From assembly GCF_041361345.1 (NCBI RefSeq), contig NZ_JBGKAD010000003.1, positions 186,001 through 250,000 of the forward strand: a DNA stretch of 64,000 nt, read 5' to 3'. This DNA is from Halobaculum sp. MBLA0147. GTDB taxonomy: Archaea > Halobacteriota > Halobacteria > Halobacteriales > Haloferacaceae. The first letter of the stretch is position 1. Every line of letters starts with the position of its first letter. The notes below the pieces were generated by a model, which saw only the letters and a program-made list of their open reading frames with translations, made no database searches and was not told the DNA's origin. A program made the position numbers and the translations under genes. Below are positions 43,226 to 52,173 of this stretch, piece after piece.

Positions 43226-43859
43226 ATCTCATATGTATAGCCGTTTACTCATATATATTTGGGAGTCAGCTAGTTGCCGTACGGTGGTTAGTCCACTACT
43301 CGTGTCGGCTTCCTCCCACCCCTAAAGAGGTGGGTTTCCGCCTCGCTCCGCTATGAGTTGGACGGCCATGCCGGTCGTGGGAGAGTGGTACGGCCGCGAG
43401 TCCGGCGGGAGCTGGATCTTCTTCGACGTGACGGCCACGGACACGGCGACCGCGACCCCGGACCAGGGGACGGCGCCCGCGGCCACGCTCGTCGCCCCGG
43501 ACGGGAGCCGAGCGCGAGTGCCCGGCGAGCGGCTCCGTCGACTCGCCGCCCTCCCGTCGTTCCGCGTCGTCGACGTGACAGTACCGGAGACGGCACGCCC
43601 GAGATCGAGGGTCGAAGTCGCGGTGACCGTCCGCAACGAGGGAGACAGTCGCGGGTACTGGTTCGGTGGCATCCAGTGGGGTGGCGTCTTCTACAGACCG
43701 ACCGTCTCGGTAGCCCCTGGCGAGACGGGTCGGGCGTCGTCGGACGTGCGGGTGAGTGAGGGTAGTATCTCCATACGCCTCCGCTGGCCCGGTGAGGAGC
43801 GGTCGTTCTCCATCGACGCGCCCGTCGAGGACACGCCCACCGAGACGCCCACCCCGTAG

Positions 43860-44130
43860 GAACCACCCCGTCGCCGATCACTGGGTGGCTACTCCCGGGA
43901 GTCCGCGTCCACAGCAGTCGGAGTGGCCGCGTTCTCCGCGCCGCGAGGCCGCGTTCTCTGCACCGAGCGTCCACTCGCCGGCTAGCTCGCAGTTCGCGTC
44001 GAGAGCAAAGGCTAGCCCTCCGACCCGTACCCACTCTACCCGTCGGTACGGTTTCTACCCGGAGTTCGTGTTTCACACACACCCGGGTGAGGAGAACGGC
44101 CGCGAGACGCCGCGAAGGACGGATAGCCAC
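43860..44130. other. Intergenic stretch before the histidine kinase
   Basis: About 270 bases after the interrupted lipoprotein gene. No coding frame with convincing composition and no RNA gene was recognised. The TATA-like element of the kinase gene lies at its right end. Confidence 0.5.
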
Positions 44131-44138
44131 TTTTATTT
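44131..44138 (+). promoter_or_regulatory. TATA-like box of the histidine kinase gene
   Basis: TTTTATTT in an otherwise GC-rich context. It lies only 7-14 bases before the first GTG (44145) but about 25-32 bases before the second in-frame GTG (44163). The spacing therefore favours leaderless initiation at 44163. Confidence 0.55.
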
Positions 44139-44162
44139 CGGATAGTGAGCCAACACACCACA

Positions 44163-46349
44163 GTGACCGTCGTCGACCCGTGGTTCTCCGCGTTGCTGTT
44201 GTACGTCGTCGCGCTCGGGGGGAGCATCGCGGTCGCGACCGGTGGAGCGGTGTGGGTGTACCGGCGCGGCGGGGAGGCGGCACGGGAGTTGACGACGTTC
44301 CTCGCCGTGGTCGCGGTGTGGGCGACGCTCCAGTTGGCCGAGGTGGTCGGCGGTGGCGAGACCGCGTACGTCACCTCCTACGGGATCGAGGTGACGCGGG
44401 CGGTGATGGCGGTAGCGTGGTTCTACTTCACCCTGACGTACGCGGGCTACCGCGACTTGCTCGCGAACTGGTCCGTCAGGACTCTCGTCGGGGCCGGGTT
44501 CCTGTTCACGGTCGTCGTGACCGGGTTCCCACCGGTGGCGAGCGAGGTGGCGTTTCGGACCGTTCGCGTGCTCGAGGACCCGATCGTCGTCGTCGCGCTG
44601 CGTGGTGCCGGGCCGATCCACCTCCTCGCACAGTTGATCGGCTACGGCTTCGTCGGGACCGGGACACTCGCGTTGGGGGCACGGCTGTTCCGGTCGGAGG
44701 CGGTCGGGCGGTGGCGGGCGGGGCTGTTCGTCGCCTCCGCGGCGGCCGTCGTGCTCTCGGACCCCGCCGGGATGGACGCGATCTCGCCGACACCGGGGAT
44801 CGACACCTCCGTCGTCGGCACCACGGCCGTCGCGGCGGCGTTTCTCGTCGTCGTCTACGGGACGGACACGGGCCAGTTCGTCGCGACCGCCCGCGCGGCG
44901 GTGTTCGACGAGATCGACGACGCGGTTCTCGTGGTGAGTGACGACCACAGTCTCGTCGACTACAACGAGACGGCGGCCGCACGGCTCCCGGGGCGGTTCG
45001 AACTCGGCGAGTCGGTCTTGGAGACGCTGCCGCCGGGGATCACGACGGACGATCACGTCCGAACGCTCACACCCGGACGGACGACCACGACGGTGACACG
45101 GGGTGGGGCGGCCACCCGGGGCGACGACGAGTCGCTCGCGGATGACGACGGCGAACCACTCGCGGGCGACGACGACGGCGAACCACCCGCTAGTGGCGGA
45201 GGTGGTGAGCCCCCCGCCCGTGGTGACGGCGGCGAGGCGGTCGCACCCGACGACGGTGGTGGCGGCTCAGGGAGCGTCGATCGCGCCGGCGAGCGACACT
45301 TCGAGGTGACGGTGTCGCCGTTGACCGGGACCGGCTCCGGCGAGGGGGCCGCGCTGGTGTTCCGAGACGTGACCGAGCGTGTCGCCGACCGGCGTCGGCT
45401 CCGCGAGCAGCGGAACACGCTGGAACTGCTCAACCGGACGGTCGCTCACGACGTGCGCAACGACCTCCAGGTGGTGGTCTCTCGTGCAGACGTGCTCGAC
45501 CACCAGTTGACCGAGACGCTGTCGGAGGCCACGAACGAGGCTGACCCCCGAGCCGGTGACGAAGCCGACACTGCGGGAGGAGGAGACAGCGAGGGAGACG
45601 ACCCGGAGGCGCCGGTGGAGACGCCACGGTCGGTCCTCGACGAGGCGGTCACCCACGCGGACGAACTGCGGTCGGCGGCGCGTAACGCGGTCGACCTCAC
45701 GGAGTCGGCCCGCGAGATCGCCCGAGCGACACTGGAGTCGGACGGCGCCCGCGTCCCGGTGCCGGTCGACCGCACGGTGACCGAGAGCGTCCAGCGCGCT
45801 CGCGCCACGTACCGCGACGCCACGTTCCGGATCGCGGAGCCGGTCCCCGAGGTCGAGGTGTTGGCGGGGGAGATGCTGGACGCCGTCCTCCGGAACCTGC
45901 TGTCGAACGCGGTGTCACACAACGACCGTGCGGAGCCGACGGTGGAAGTGTCCGTGACGGTCGAGGGGGCTTCGGTCCGCCTGCGCGTCGCGGACGACGG
46001 GCCTGGGGTCTCGGCGGCGGACCGCGACCGGGTGTTCGACGAGGGGGAGACGGCGCTGGACAGCGACGGAAGCGGGCTCGGGCTGTACCTCGTCCAGACG
46101 CTCGTCGACGGCTACGACGGGCGCGTCTGGGTCGAGGACAACGAGCCACGCGGCGCCGTGTTCGTCGTCGAACTGGAGCGGGCGGGCGGGGCGGCGCCGG
46201 TCGACACCGATCACGGTGGCGCGACCGACGACTGGGACGCGGGCCCCGAGATGACCGGCGAGCGAGTGGACGACGATCCGGGCGGGGAGACTCGTGTGGA
46301 CGACGACACCGACGACCCGTTCGGTGGTGTCGTCGACCACGAGGAGTGA
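44163..46349 (+). CDS. Sensor histidine kinase with 7TM N-terminal domain and PAS
   Basis: 728 aa from GTG 44163; GTG 44145 would add six residues but lies too close to the TATA-like box. Residues 1-235 contain about seven TM helices of the type found in haloarchaeal 7TM histidine kinases. A PAS-like domain follows (about 245-420; FDEIDDAVLVVSDDHSLVDYNE), interrupted by a Gly/Asp/Glu-rich insert (about 315-385). The kinase core shows the H-box in NRTVAHDVRNDLQVVVSRAD, the N-box NLLSNAVSHND, G1 VADDGPGVS and G2 GSGLGLYLVQTL. A second acidic insert lies within the dimerisation helices. It should autophosphorylate in response to a membrane signal; no adjacent response regulator is present. Confidence 0.9.
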   Translation: MTVVDPWFSALLLYVVALGGSIAVATGGAVWVYRRGGEAARELTTFLAVVAVWATLQLAEVVGGGETAYVTSYGIEVTRAVMAVAWFYFTLTYAGYRDLLANWSVRTLVGAGFLFTVVVTGFPPVASEVAFRTVRVLEDPIVVVALRGAGPIHLLAQLIGYGFVGTGTLALGARLFRSEAVGRWRAGLFVASAAAVVLSDPAGMDAISPTPGIDTSVVGTTAVAAAFLVVVYGTDTGQFVATARAAVFDEIDDAVLVVSDDHSLVDYNETAAARLPGRFELGESVLETLPPGITTDDHVRTLTPGRTTTTVTRGGAATRGDDESLADDDGEPLAGDDDGEPPASGGGGEPPARGDGGEAVAPDDGGGGSGSVDRAGERHFEVTVSPLTGTGSGEGAALVFRDVTERVADRRRLREQRNTLELLNRTVAHDVRNDLQVVVSRADVLDHQLTETLSEATNEADPRAGDEADTAGGGDSEGDDPEAPVETPRSVLDEAVTHADELRSAARNAVDLTESAREIARATLESDGARVPVPVDRTVTESVQRARATYRDATFRIAEPVPEVEVLAGEMLDAVLRNLLSNAVSHNDRAEPTVEVSVTVEGASVRLRVADDGPGVSAADRDRVFDEGETALDSDGSGLGLYLVQTLVDGYDGRVWVEDNEPRGAVFVVELERAGGAAPVDTDHGGATDDWDAGPEMTGERVDDDPGGETRVDDDTDDPFGGVVDHEE

Positions 46350-46534
46350 CCTGTCGGAGTCACTACTGTAACGGTCTCCAGATTGCACTTACCTATCTCG
46401 CCCGTCAGTCTTACGACCGTGAGCCGACAGCTACCACCCAGCGGGACCACCGTACCGACCGATGCTCTCCTCCGACTCGCTCGTGGGTCGACGACACGAG
46501 CAGCCGGGACGCGGACGTTCGGGAGGTGGCCGCC

Positions 46535-47569
46535 GTGCGCGCCGTCGTCGTGAGCGAGCCCGAGCCGGACGGCGACACCGCGGCGACGACCCCCGCCGAT
46601 CGCCTCGAACTCGTCGAGCGCGAGCGACCGACACCCGGGATCGAGGAGGTGCTGATCGACGTCGCCGCCTGCGGCATCTGTGGCGGCGATACGGCGGCGG
46701 TGGCGGACGGCGCAGCGACGACGTACCCGCGCGTCCCCGGCCACGAAGTGGTCGGTCGCGTCGTGGCGACCGGCGAGCGCGTCACGGCCGTCGAGTCGGG
46801 CGACCGGGTCGCGGTGGGCTGGCACGCGGGCCACTGCGGTCGGTGTGACCCCTGTCGGCGCGGCGACCACACGAACTGTCCGGAGCAGCGCGTGACCGCG
46901 ATCCACCGTGACGGCGGCTACGCCGAGTACACGACGGCGCACCGCGACGCGCTGGCACGCGTCCCCGACGGACTCGCGGCGACGGACGCCGCGGCGCTCG
47001 TCTGTGCGGGGACGACGGCGTTCAACGCGCTCCGGCACGGTCCAGCGCGGCCGGGCGACACCGTCGCCGTCCAGGGGATCGGCGGCGTCGGCCACCTCGC
47101 CGTCCAGACCGCCGCACACGCCGGGTTCGAGACCGTCGCCCTCTCGCGGGGGACCGACAAGCGCGAGGCGGCGTTCGAGTTCGGTGCGGACCACTACGTC
47201 GACACGACGGACGACGACCCCGCGAGTCGACTGCGGGAACTGGGTGGCGCGGACGTGCTCCTCGGCACTGCGCCCTCACGCAGTGCGATCGCCGCCGTCG
47301 TCGACGGCCTGGCACCGAACGGCCAACTTCTCCTCGTCGCGCCGCCGGACGGCCCGGTCCCGGTCGACGTGGGGCGGTTGGTGGCCGGACGCGCCTCCGT
47401 CCGCGGGTGGTCCTCGGGGACACCGGTCGACGCCGAGGACACCTTCGCGCTGGGTGTCGAGGGTGCGCTCGATCCCGTCGTCGAACAGTTCCCGTTGGCG
47501 GACGCCGCGGCGGCGTACCGGCGGACGGCAGAGAATCGGACGCGGTTCAGAGCCGTCCTCGAGCCCTGA
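46535..47569 (+). CDS. Zinc-dependent alcohol dehydrogenase-like oxidoreductase (MDR)
   Basis: 344 aa from GTG 46535, preceded by a good Shine-Dalgarno (GGAGGTG at 46522-46528). Catalytic zinc ligands are in AACGICGGD and PGHEVVGRV. The four-Cys structural zinc loop is CGRCDPCRRGDHTNC. The Rossmann motif is VQGIGGVGHLAVQTA, and a basic residue after the second strand (SRGTDKREAA) suggests NADP use. It is a medium-chain dehydrogenase of the cinnamyl/yeast ADH branch; the substrate is not readable. It starts about 185 bases after the kinase gene stop and may be on the same transcript. Confidence 0.9.
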   Translation: MRAVVVSEPEPDGDTAATTPADRLELVERERPTPGIEEVLIDVAACGICGGDTAAVADGAATTYPRVPGHEVVGRVVATGERVTAVESGDRVAVGWHAGHCGRCDPCRRGDHTNCPEQRVTAIHRDGGYAEYTTAHRDALARVPDGLAATDAAALVCAGTTAFNALRHGPARPGDTVAVQGIGGVGHLAVQTAAHAGFETVALSRGTDKREAAFEFGADHYVDTTDDDPASRLRELGGADVLLGTAPSRSAIAAVVDGLAPNGQLLLVAPPDGPVPVDVGRLVAGRASVRGWSSGTPVDAEDTFALGVEGALDPVVEQFPLADAAAAYRRTAENRTRFRAVLEP

Positions 47570-47655
47570 CGACCGGTCACGGGCCCCACAGCGGCCTCGG
47601 CCCGCGACGCGAAACGGCCCTCGACCCGCGGCGGTGCGAGTTCCCCCTGCGCCGT

Positions 47656-48969
47656 TCAGTTCCCGACCTGCGTCGCCCGCTCGACCACGTCGGCGCCGTA
47701 CGTCTCCGCCAACTCGTCGTGTTGGTCCGGGCGGTGCTCGTACACGTCCTGGAACACGAGGATCGGCGTCTGTGCGGCCTGGTACGTCGCCTCGTCCCAC
47801 ATCCGGTCCCGACTCACGTCGACGGCAGTGTCCCCGAGTTGCAGCGTCGCGTCCCGCGTCATCGCGATGGCACCCTTCCCCGCCTCCTTGGCGGCCTCGA
47901 ACTCCTCCATCGAGTCGACGATGTCGTCGAGTCCGGGGACGTACGAGGTGCGGTCGACCAGCCGCTCGTGGAGTTCGTCGGCGTCCACCTCCTCCGTGCG
48001 GCCGTCGATCGTGAGCCGGTAAGTGTCCGCAGCGGTCTGCTCCAAGTCGGCGTCGTCACCCTCGTACACCAGCGTCCCGGAGTCGTCGGTCGTCAACTCG
48101 ACGCTCTCGTCGCCCACCTCCAGCAGCCAGTGGCCGGACGCCGGCGGGAGCGGGGCGCGGTTCGCCACCTCCACCTGGCCCGGCGTGAGCGACCAGATGC
48201 CCGTCATCCCGAGTGCGCGATTCGCCTCCATCCGCTCGCGGTAGCCCGCCACGTCGCGGATGTCGTCGTACGGGCCGTCGACGGCGATCAGCCCCGCTGC
48301 GCTCGCACCGCGAGAGGTGTTGTGTCGCAGCGTCTCCCACTCCGGGAGCGCACCGGTCGGCGTCATCGCCCGCATGTCCTTCGTGTAGTCGACCTCCCCG
48401 TCGACCAGCAGGAACAGCCGTTCGAGGTTGTTCGACGGCTTCCCCATCTCTTCGCGGAGCCGGTTGAGTCCGATCTCGGCGGCCGCGCTCTCGACGATCA
48501 CCGACATCGAGAGACTTCCCTCCGGGAGGCCGTGCTCGGACTCGACGATGGTGAGGAACTCGTCGGCCTTCTTCCAGTCGTCCAGGTCGCCCACCTCGGG
48601 GATCACGAACCCGTCGACCTGCTCGCCGGCACCCTCGTCGGGGTCGGCGATGGCGCGCATGTGCTCGAACCCGGTGTGGCGCGTCCCCGGGTCGTCGCGG
48701 TGCCAGACGACACGCGGGTGGATCTCGCCGGGGAACTCGTCGCCGTGCTCGCCGACGACGCGGACGATATTCTCGACACCCTCCTCGCGCATCGACGGCG
48801 CGGTGGCGTCCTCGTTGTCCGGCACCCACACGTCCGGGGCCTCCATCCCGCGCAGTCGGGCGGCGCTCTCCAGCAGTCGTGCCGAGTCCTCCTCGCCCTC
48901 GACGGCCGTCGGCGAGGTGAAGAACGTCCGCACGAACTCGCGGTCGTAGTGGCGGTCGGTGACCGTCAT
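47656..48969 (-). CDS. aceB: Malate synthase, haloarchaeal (CitE-like) type
   Basis: Condenses glyoxylate with acetyl-CoA to malate in the glyoxylate bypass. 437 aa from ATG 48969. The protein is a CitE/HpcH-like TIM barrel of the kind used as malate synthase in haloarchaea, much shorter than bacterial AceB/GlcB. Visible blocks are WVPDNEDATAPSMREEG, GEIHPRVVWHRDDPGTRHTG, SMSVIVESAAAEIGLNRLRE and MRAMTPTGALPEWETLRHN. The TATA-like box (48996-49003) sits about 27-34 bases upstream, predicting a nearly leaderless mRNA. Isocitrate lyase is encoded 1.6 kb away on the same strand. Citrate lyase-beta-like activity is a less likely alternative given that neighbour. Confidence 0.88.
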   Translation of the reverse strand: MTVTDRHYDREFVRTFFTSPTAVEGEEDSARLLESAARLRGMEAPDVWVPDNEDATAPSMREEGVENIVRVVGEHGDEFPGEIHPRVVWHRDDPGTRHTGFEHMRAIADPDEGAGEQVDGFVIPEVGDLDDWKKADEFLTIVESEHGLPEGSLSMSVIVESAAAEIGLNRLREEMGKPSNNLERLFLLVDGEVDYTKDMRAMTPTGALPEWETLRHNTSRGASAAGLIAVDGPYDDIRDVAGYRERMEANRALGMTGIWSLTPGQVEVANRAPLPPASGHWLLEVGDESVELTTDDSGTLVYEGDDADLEQTAADTYRLTIDGRTEEVDADELHERLVDRTSYVPGLDDIVDSMEEFEAAKEAGKGAIAMTRDATLQLGDTAVDVSRDRMWDEATYQAAQTPILVFQDVYEHRPDQHDELAETYGADVVERATQVGN

Positions 48970-49003
48970 GTGTCCCGAGACACCGCCGGAACTCGCATAA
49001 ACC
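48970..49003 (-). promoter_or_regulatory. Promoter and small dyad of the malate synthase gene
   Basis: The minus-strand TATA-like element is GGTTTATG (48996-49003). A perfect dyad GTGTC-N4-GACAC (48970-48983) covers the predicted start site and abuts the start codon. A bound regulator there would block initiation; this is inference. Confidence 0.5.
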
Positions 49004-49199
49004 TTCGTGGAAGCGACCAACTTCGCCCGAGCGCCGTCCCGGGAATTCGACTCCGAGTAGTTCTCTCGGCGGGCAGATCGAACCGTCGGGCGGTCGTCGG
49101 CGACGACTGCGAGCGGCGACCGCCGGCGGTGGCCCGTCTCCGTCCGGCGAAGTCGTCGTATCGGTGGGGTTTATCCCTTCGACGCCCGTGATTCTCCCC

Positions 49200-49430
49200 A
49201 TGATACCGCGACTCGAGAACGTGGACTACCTGACGAAGTTACAGTACGTGATGATGGTCGTGTTCGGCGCGTTGACCGCCGTGCTGGCGTTGGCGCCGCC
49301 GCTGGGCACGCGTATCCGAATTCTCGGGGCGGGCGTGGCGTTCGGTATCACCATCGGGCTGTGGCTCTCGCACCTGCTGTCGATGGTGTACGAGACGACC
49401 GCGGACCTGCAGCGAGGGACTGCGCAGTGA
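49200..49430 (+). CDS. Small two-TM membrane protein
   Basis: 76 aa from ATG 49200, preceded by a TATA-like GGTTTATCC about 30 bases upstream (leaderless). Two hydrophobic segments (about 16-36 and 44-62) lie between a charged N-terminus (PRLENVDYLTKLQ) and a short polar tail. It is followed after 1 base by the next membrane-protein gene, so the two form an operon. Function unknown. Confidence 0.8.
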   Translation: MIPRLENVDYLTKLQYVMMVVFGALTAVLALAPPLGTRIRILGAGVAFGITIGLWLSHLLSMVYETTADLQRGTAQ

Positions 49431-49431
49431 G

Positions 49432-50523
49432 ATGAGCGACGCCGACGGATCACCCGGCGACACGGGTGACACGGCCGAGACGAGCGATCCGAGTACCGGC
49501 GTGAACGGGGAGGGCACCGTCGGGAGCGAGTCGACGGGTGCGACCGGGGCGTCGGGCGAGTCGACGACCGACTCCTCACCCGCGTCGGCGACCGGCTCGG
49601 CACCCGCATCGGAGTCGGACGACGACGTCGACCTCGCGGACCCGAGCGCGGTCGCAGAGGAGGCAGCCGCGGCGGCTTCGGGCGGCGAGGAGTTCGAGAA
49701 CCTCGGCGCGTTCCTGTTGACGGTGACTGGCGTGACGGCGATGTTCGTCGCCATCTTCACGTTCGCGTTCCCGCCGCCGATCAACCAGTACTTCGCGGGG
49801 ATCGTGCTCTCGGTGACGGTGGTGACGCTGATCATCGGGATGGTGCTCGACCTGCTCGGGTACTTCTCCGACGACGCGCGGGTGCTCACCGACGACGACG
49901 AGCACACGGAGCCGGAACAGCTGGAGGCGGTTCGTGCGAAGCCGAACGTCCCGCTCCCGAAACAGATCAACTTCGACCAGGAGATCAAGCGACTGCGCGA
50001 GCACTTCGACGGGGAACTGCCCCGCCAGATGGACTCGTTCCTCACGGAGTACCAGGAGCTGAAGTCCACCTCGAAGAACCGGAAGGTCGTCGCCGGCAGT
50101 CTCCGGGCCGCGTTGAACCCGATCAGCGCGCTCGTCGACGACGAGGAGTTGGAGGAGATGGTCGACGACATGGGCGACCGGCTGTTCGCGTACATCAAAG
50201 CCGACCCGGTCGACAACATCGTCGTCACGGAGTACGCGTTCTTCCAAGACGGGGTTCAGACACAGGTCGCCGACCAGCAGGGTCAGCAGGTGCGGATCAA
50301 AGCGACCGTCCACAACCAGGGCGACACGGCGAAGGCGGAGGTGGCGGTGCGGTTCACCAACGCCGCGGGCGTCCCGGTGAAGACCGCCTACCTCCCGGTC
50401 GGCGAGGTCGTCACCGAGGCACGCAAGGAGTTGAACACGAGCGTCTACGTCCCGTCGCTGGCGACGGACGCGGACGTGTTCGTCATCCGTGCCACCCAGG
50501 ACACGCCCGTCCTGGACATGTGA
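49432..50523 (+). CDS. Membrane-anchored protein with disordered N-terminus and beta-rich C-terminus
   Basis: 363 aa from ATG 49432. Residues 1-85 are Ser/Gly/Asp-rich and probably disordered. Two TM helices lie at about 96-116 and 120-142. The rest is soluble: a helical segment (KQINFDQEIKRLREHFDGEL, then LRAALNPISALVDDEELEEM) and a C-terminal CARDB-like beta domain (VRIKATVHNQGDTAKAEVAV, then VPVKTAYLPVGEV). No recognised family. It is the second gene of a two-gene operon that separates aceB from aceA. Confidence 0.8.
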   Translation: MSDADGSPGDTGDTAETSDPSTGVNGEGTVGSESTGATGASGESTTDSSPASATGSAPASESDDDVDLADPSAVAEEAAAAASGGEEFENLGAFLLTVTGVTAMFVAIFTFAFPPPINQYFAGIVLSVTVVTLIIGMVLDLLGYFSDDARVLTDDDEHTEPEQLEAVRAKPNVPLPKQINFDQEIKRLREHFDGELPRQMDSFLTEYQELKSTSKNRKVVAGSLRAALNPISALVDDEELEEMVDDMGDRLFAYIKADPVDNIVVTEYAFFQDGVQTQVADQQGQQVRIKATVHNQGDTAKAEVAVRFTNAAGVPVKTAYLPVGEVVTEARKELNTSVYVPSLATDADVFVIRATQDTPVLDM

Positions 50524-50585
50524 GCGGGGCGTCGAGAATCTCGACTGCCGTCCACACGGGTGGTTCGTGTGAACGGGCCAGGTGA

Positions 50586-51647
50586 TCAGTCGTCGCTCGT
50601 CAGTTCCTCTTCCTCGCGGTCGTCCGTCGAGATGGGATCGGTCTGATCCTCCGCGAAGCCGGCGGAGTTCTCGATCCGCTCTGCCGCGGCGGGGTCGAAC
50701 CGCCGTTCGATGTCCTGGAACCGGTCGACGAAGGAGAGTTCGTGGTGGCTCTCCGTCTCGTGGCCGACGTAGCGATCCTCCAGCGCGAACTGCGCCTCCT
50801 CGTCGCCCTCGGCGGCCCGCACCATGTCCTCGTAGACGGCGTGAGCGCCGGAGTGGAGCGCGAACAGCGTGACGAAGATGTACTTGTACCCCAAGTCCCC
50901 GAGTTCCGCGAACGTCAGCGGGTCCTCTTCGGCGCTCCACTCGAACGAGGAGGAGTAGTTGAAGGCGAGATCGACCTCCGGGTGCGTCTCGTGGAGCGTC
51001 TGGGCGTACTCGACGGCGTCTTCACGGGACGGATCTGGCATCTCGGGCCAGACGAGATCGACGCCGGCGTCGGCGTACAGCCGGCCGCGTTCGAGGTGTT
51101 CCTCCCAGTCCCCGTTCGCGGAGCCGTAGGCGTCCGTCCGCGCGATGATGACGGTGTCTTCGGACTGCTTGGCGTCGACGGCGGCCTCGAAGCGGGCGAC
51201 CGCCTCCTCGCGGTCGACGATCTGCTTGCCGGCGACGTGGCCGCACCGCTTCGGCGTGGTCTGGTCTTCGATGTGGATCGCGGCGACGCCGGCCTTCTCG
51301 TACTCGCGGACCGCCCGGCGGACGTTGTGGACGCCGCCGTACCCCGTGTCACAGTCGGCGACGACGGGGAGGTTCGTCGCCTCCGCGATCCGCTTGGCGT
51401 TCTCGACCATCTCGGTCATCGTCACCATCTCCAGGTCCGGGAACCCGAACTGCCCCAACACCGTCGAGTAGCCGGACATGTACACCGCGTCGAGGTCGGC
51501 CATCTCCGCGAGTCGGGCGTCGAGCGCGTGGTACAGCCCCGGCGCGAACACGAAGTCTTCCGTCTCTAAGAGCCGACGGAACTCCGCCCCCTGTGGGTTG
51601 TCCACGTCGCGCTCGAAGACGTCCTGGTCGAGTTCGGTCGGGTTCAT
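50586..51647 (-). CDS. aceA: Isocitrate lyase
   Basis: Cleaves isocitrate to glyoxylate and succinate, the first glyoxylate-bypass step. 353 aa from ATG 51647. PEP mutase/ICL superfamily features are [20 protein letters not shown], the metal-binding [17 protein letters not shown] and the active-site loop KRCGHVAGK with the catalytic Cys. IARTDAYG and FNYSSSFEW are also conserved. Its start codon overlaps the stop of a small upstream gene (ATGA). It partners the malate synthase to allow growth on acetate or fatty acids. Confidence 0.93.
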   Translation of the reverse strand: MNPTELDQDVFERDVDNPQGAEFRRLLETEDFVFAPGLYHALDARLAEMADLDAVYMSGYSTVLGQFGFPDLEMVTMTEMVENAKRIAEATNLPVVADCDTGYGGVHNVRRAVREYEKAGVAAIHIEDQTTPKRCGHVAGKQIVDREEAVARFEAAVDAKQSEDTVIIARTDAYGSANGDWEEHLERGRLYADAGVDLVWPEMPDPSREDAVEYAQTLHETHPEVDLAFNYSSSFEWSAEEDPLTFAELGDLGYKYIFVTLFALHSGAHAVYEDMVRAAEGDEEAQFALEDRYVGHETESHHELSFVDRFQDIERRFDPAAAERIENSAGFAEDQTDPISTDDREEEELTSDD

Positions 51648-51931
51648 TCGGCGTCCTCCATCAGGGCACGTTCCAGCGGGTCCCGCCCGACGCGGCGGCC
51701 GCGGCCACCCTCGTCGGTCCGCTCGCGTTCCCCGGTCGCGCGGTCGCCGAGGCCACGCAGGTCCGGCACCAGCGGCGCCTCAGTCTCGCCGACGGTCGGC
51801 GTCGGCCGTTCCGCCGGCACTTCACACTCCGTGCCGCGAGTCGGGAGTGGGTCGTCTCGGTCGCCGCCGACCTGGGGTTCGGTCGTCCGTCGCGTCTCGC
51901 CGGGTCGCGTCGCGTCGTGCGTGCTCGACAT
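51644..51931 (-). CDS. Small acidic/basic protein translationally coupled to aceA
   Basis: 95 aa from ATG 51931 ([12 protein letters not shown]), ending in [12 protein letters not shown], with its TGA overlapping the aceA ATG. It is rich in Arg, Thr, Glu and Pro, without hydrophobic core or recognised motif in the middle; the last 30 residues look helical. The tight overlap and the upstream TATA-like element suggest it is a real first gene of the aceA transcript. It could instead be a leader ORF serving only coupling. Confidence 0.5.
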   Translation of the reverse strand: MSSTHDATRPGETRRTTEPQVGGDRDDPLPTRGTECEVPAERPTPTVGETEAPLVPDLRGLGDRATGERERTDEGGRGRRVGRDPLERALMEDAE

Positions 51932-51982
51932 GACTCGGGTGGAGAGAACGGCGCCACCCACTTGACTGTAATGAACTTTCAT

Positions 51983-51989
51983 GATAAAC
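51983..51989 (-). promoter_or_regulatory. TATA-like box upstream of the aceA transcript
   Basis: The minus strand reads GTTTATC here, in the AT-richest part of the gap. It is about 52 bases before ATG 51931, predicting a start site near 51958 and a 5' UTR of about 27 bases. Confidence 0.5.
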
Positions 51990-52045
51990 GTCTGGGGCAG
52001 TGTGGGGCAGTCCTTGTATGTGATACGTTGACACCGTTTCGAGTA

Positions 52046-52061
52046 TGGGTAGTCGTACTAC
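52046..52061 (-). terminator. Short hairpin between tatA and the aceA promoter
   Basis: GGTAGT-CGT-ACTACC forms a 6-bp stem with a 3-base loop downstream of the tatA stop and upstream of the aceA promoter. It lies in an AT-richer context and could end the tatA transcript or serve as an operator. Weak evidence. Confidence 0.25.
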
Positions 52062-52173
52062 CGTACTATCGTCGAGTCGAGGGTTCGACGTGTGTCGGTG
52101 GTGCGGAAGAACAGTCGGTCTCGTGCGTGCCAGACTGGCCGTCCGGGGTCACCCACTCACCGGCGGTCGACTC

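Larger units (their letters stand above)
41964..43345 (-). mobile_element. IS200/IS605-superfamily tnpB element 2
   Basis: It carries a single tnpB on the minus strand and no tnpA. Hairpin ends are visible: CCCACCGCTAAAGGGGTGGG near 41973-41992 (tnpB 3' side) and CCCACCCCTAAAGAGGTGGG near 43315-43334 (5' side). It interrupts a plus-strand lipoprotein gene, with no obvious target duplication, as expected for this superfamily. Boundaries are approximate to about 10 bases. It is a different tnpB lineage from element 1. Confidence 0.82.
41611..43859 (+). pseudogene. Lipoprotein gene split by tnpB element 2
   Basis: The 5' part begins at GTG 41611 (MRRRALLASTAATLATTAGC) with a Tat-like RRR start and a lipobox Cys, and runs to about 41962 (LRLEDTVYRSVDNG) before entering the element. 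The 3' part resumes at about 43345-43353 (SWTAMPVVGEWYGRESGGSW) and continues to TAG 43857-43859. It contains a CARDB-like segment (RVEVAVTVRNEGDSRGYWFG) and a Thr/Pro tail. Joined, the product would be an exported lipoprotein of about 285 aa. The function is unknown. The 3' piece could be expressed only as a fragment without a signal peptide. Confidence 0.82.

Noticed and set aside
44145-44162. GTG 44145 as the histidine kinase start
   Set aside because: It lies only 7 bases after a TATA-like box, which would put the start codon upstream of the expected transcription start. GTG 44163 fits leaderless spacing.
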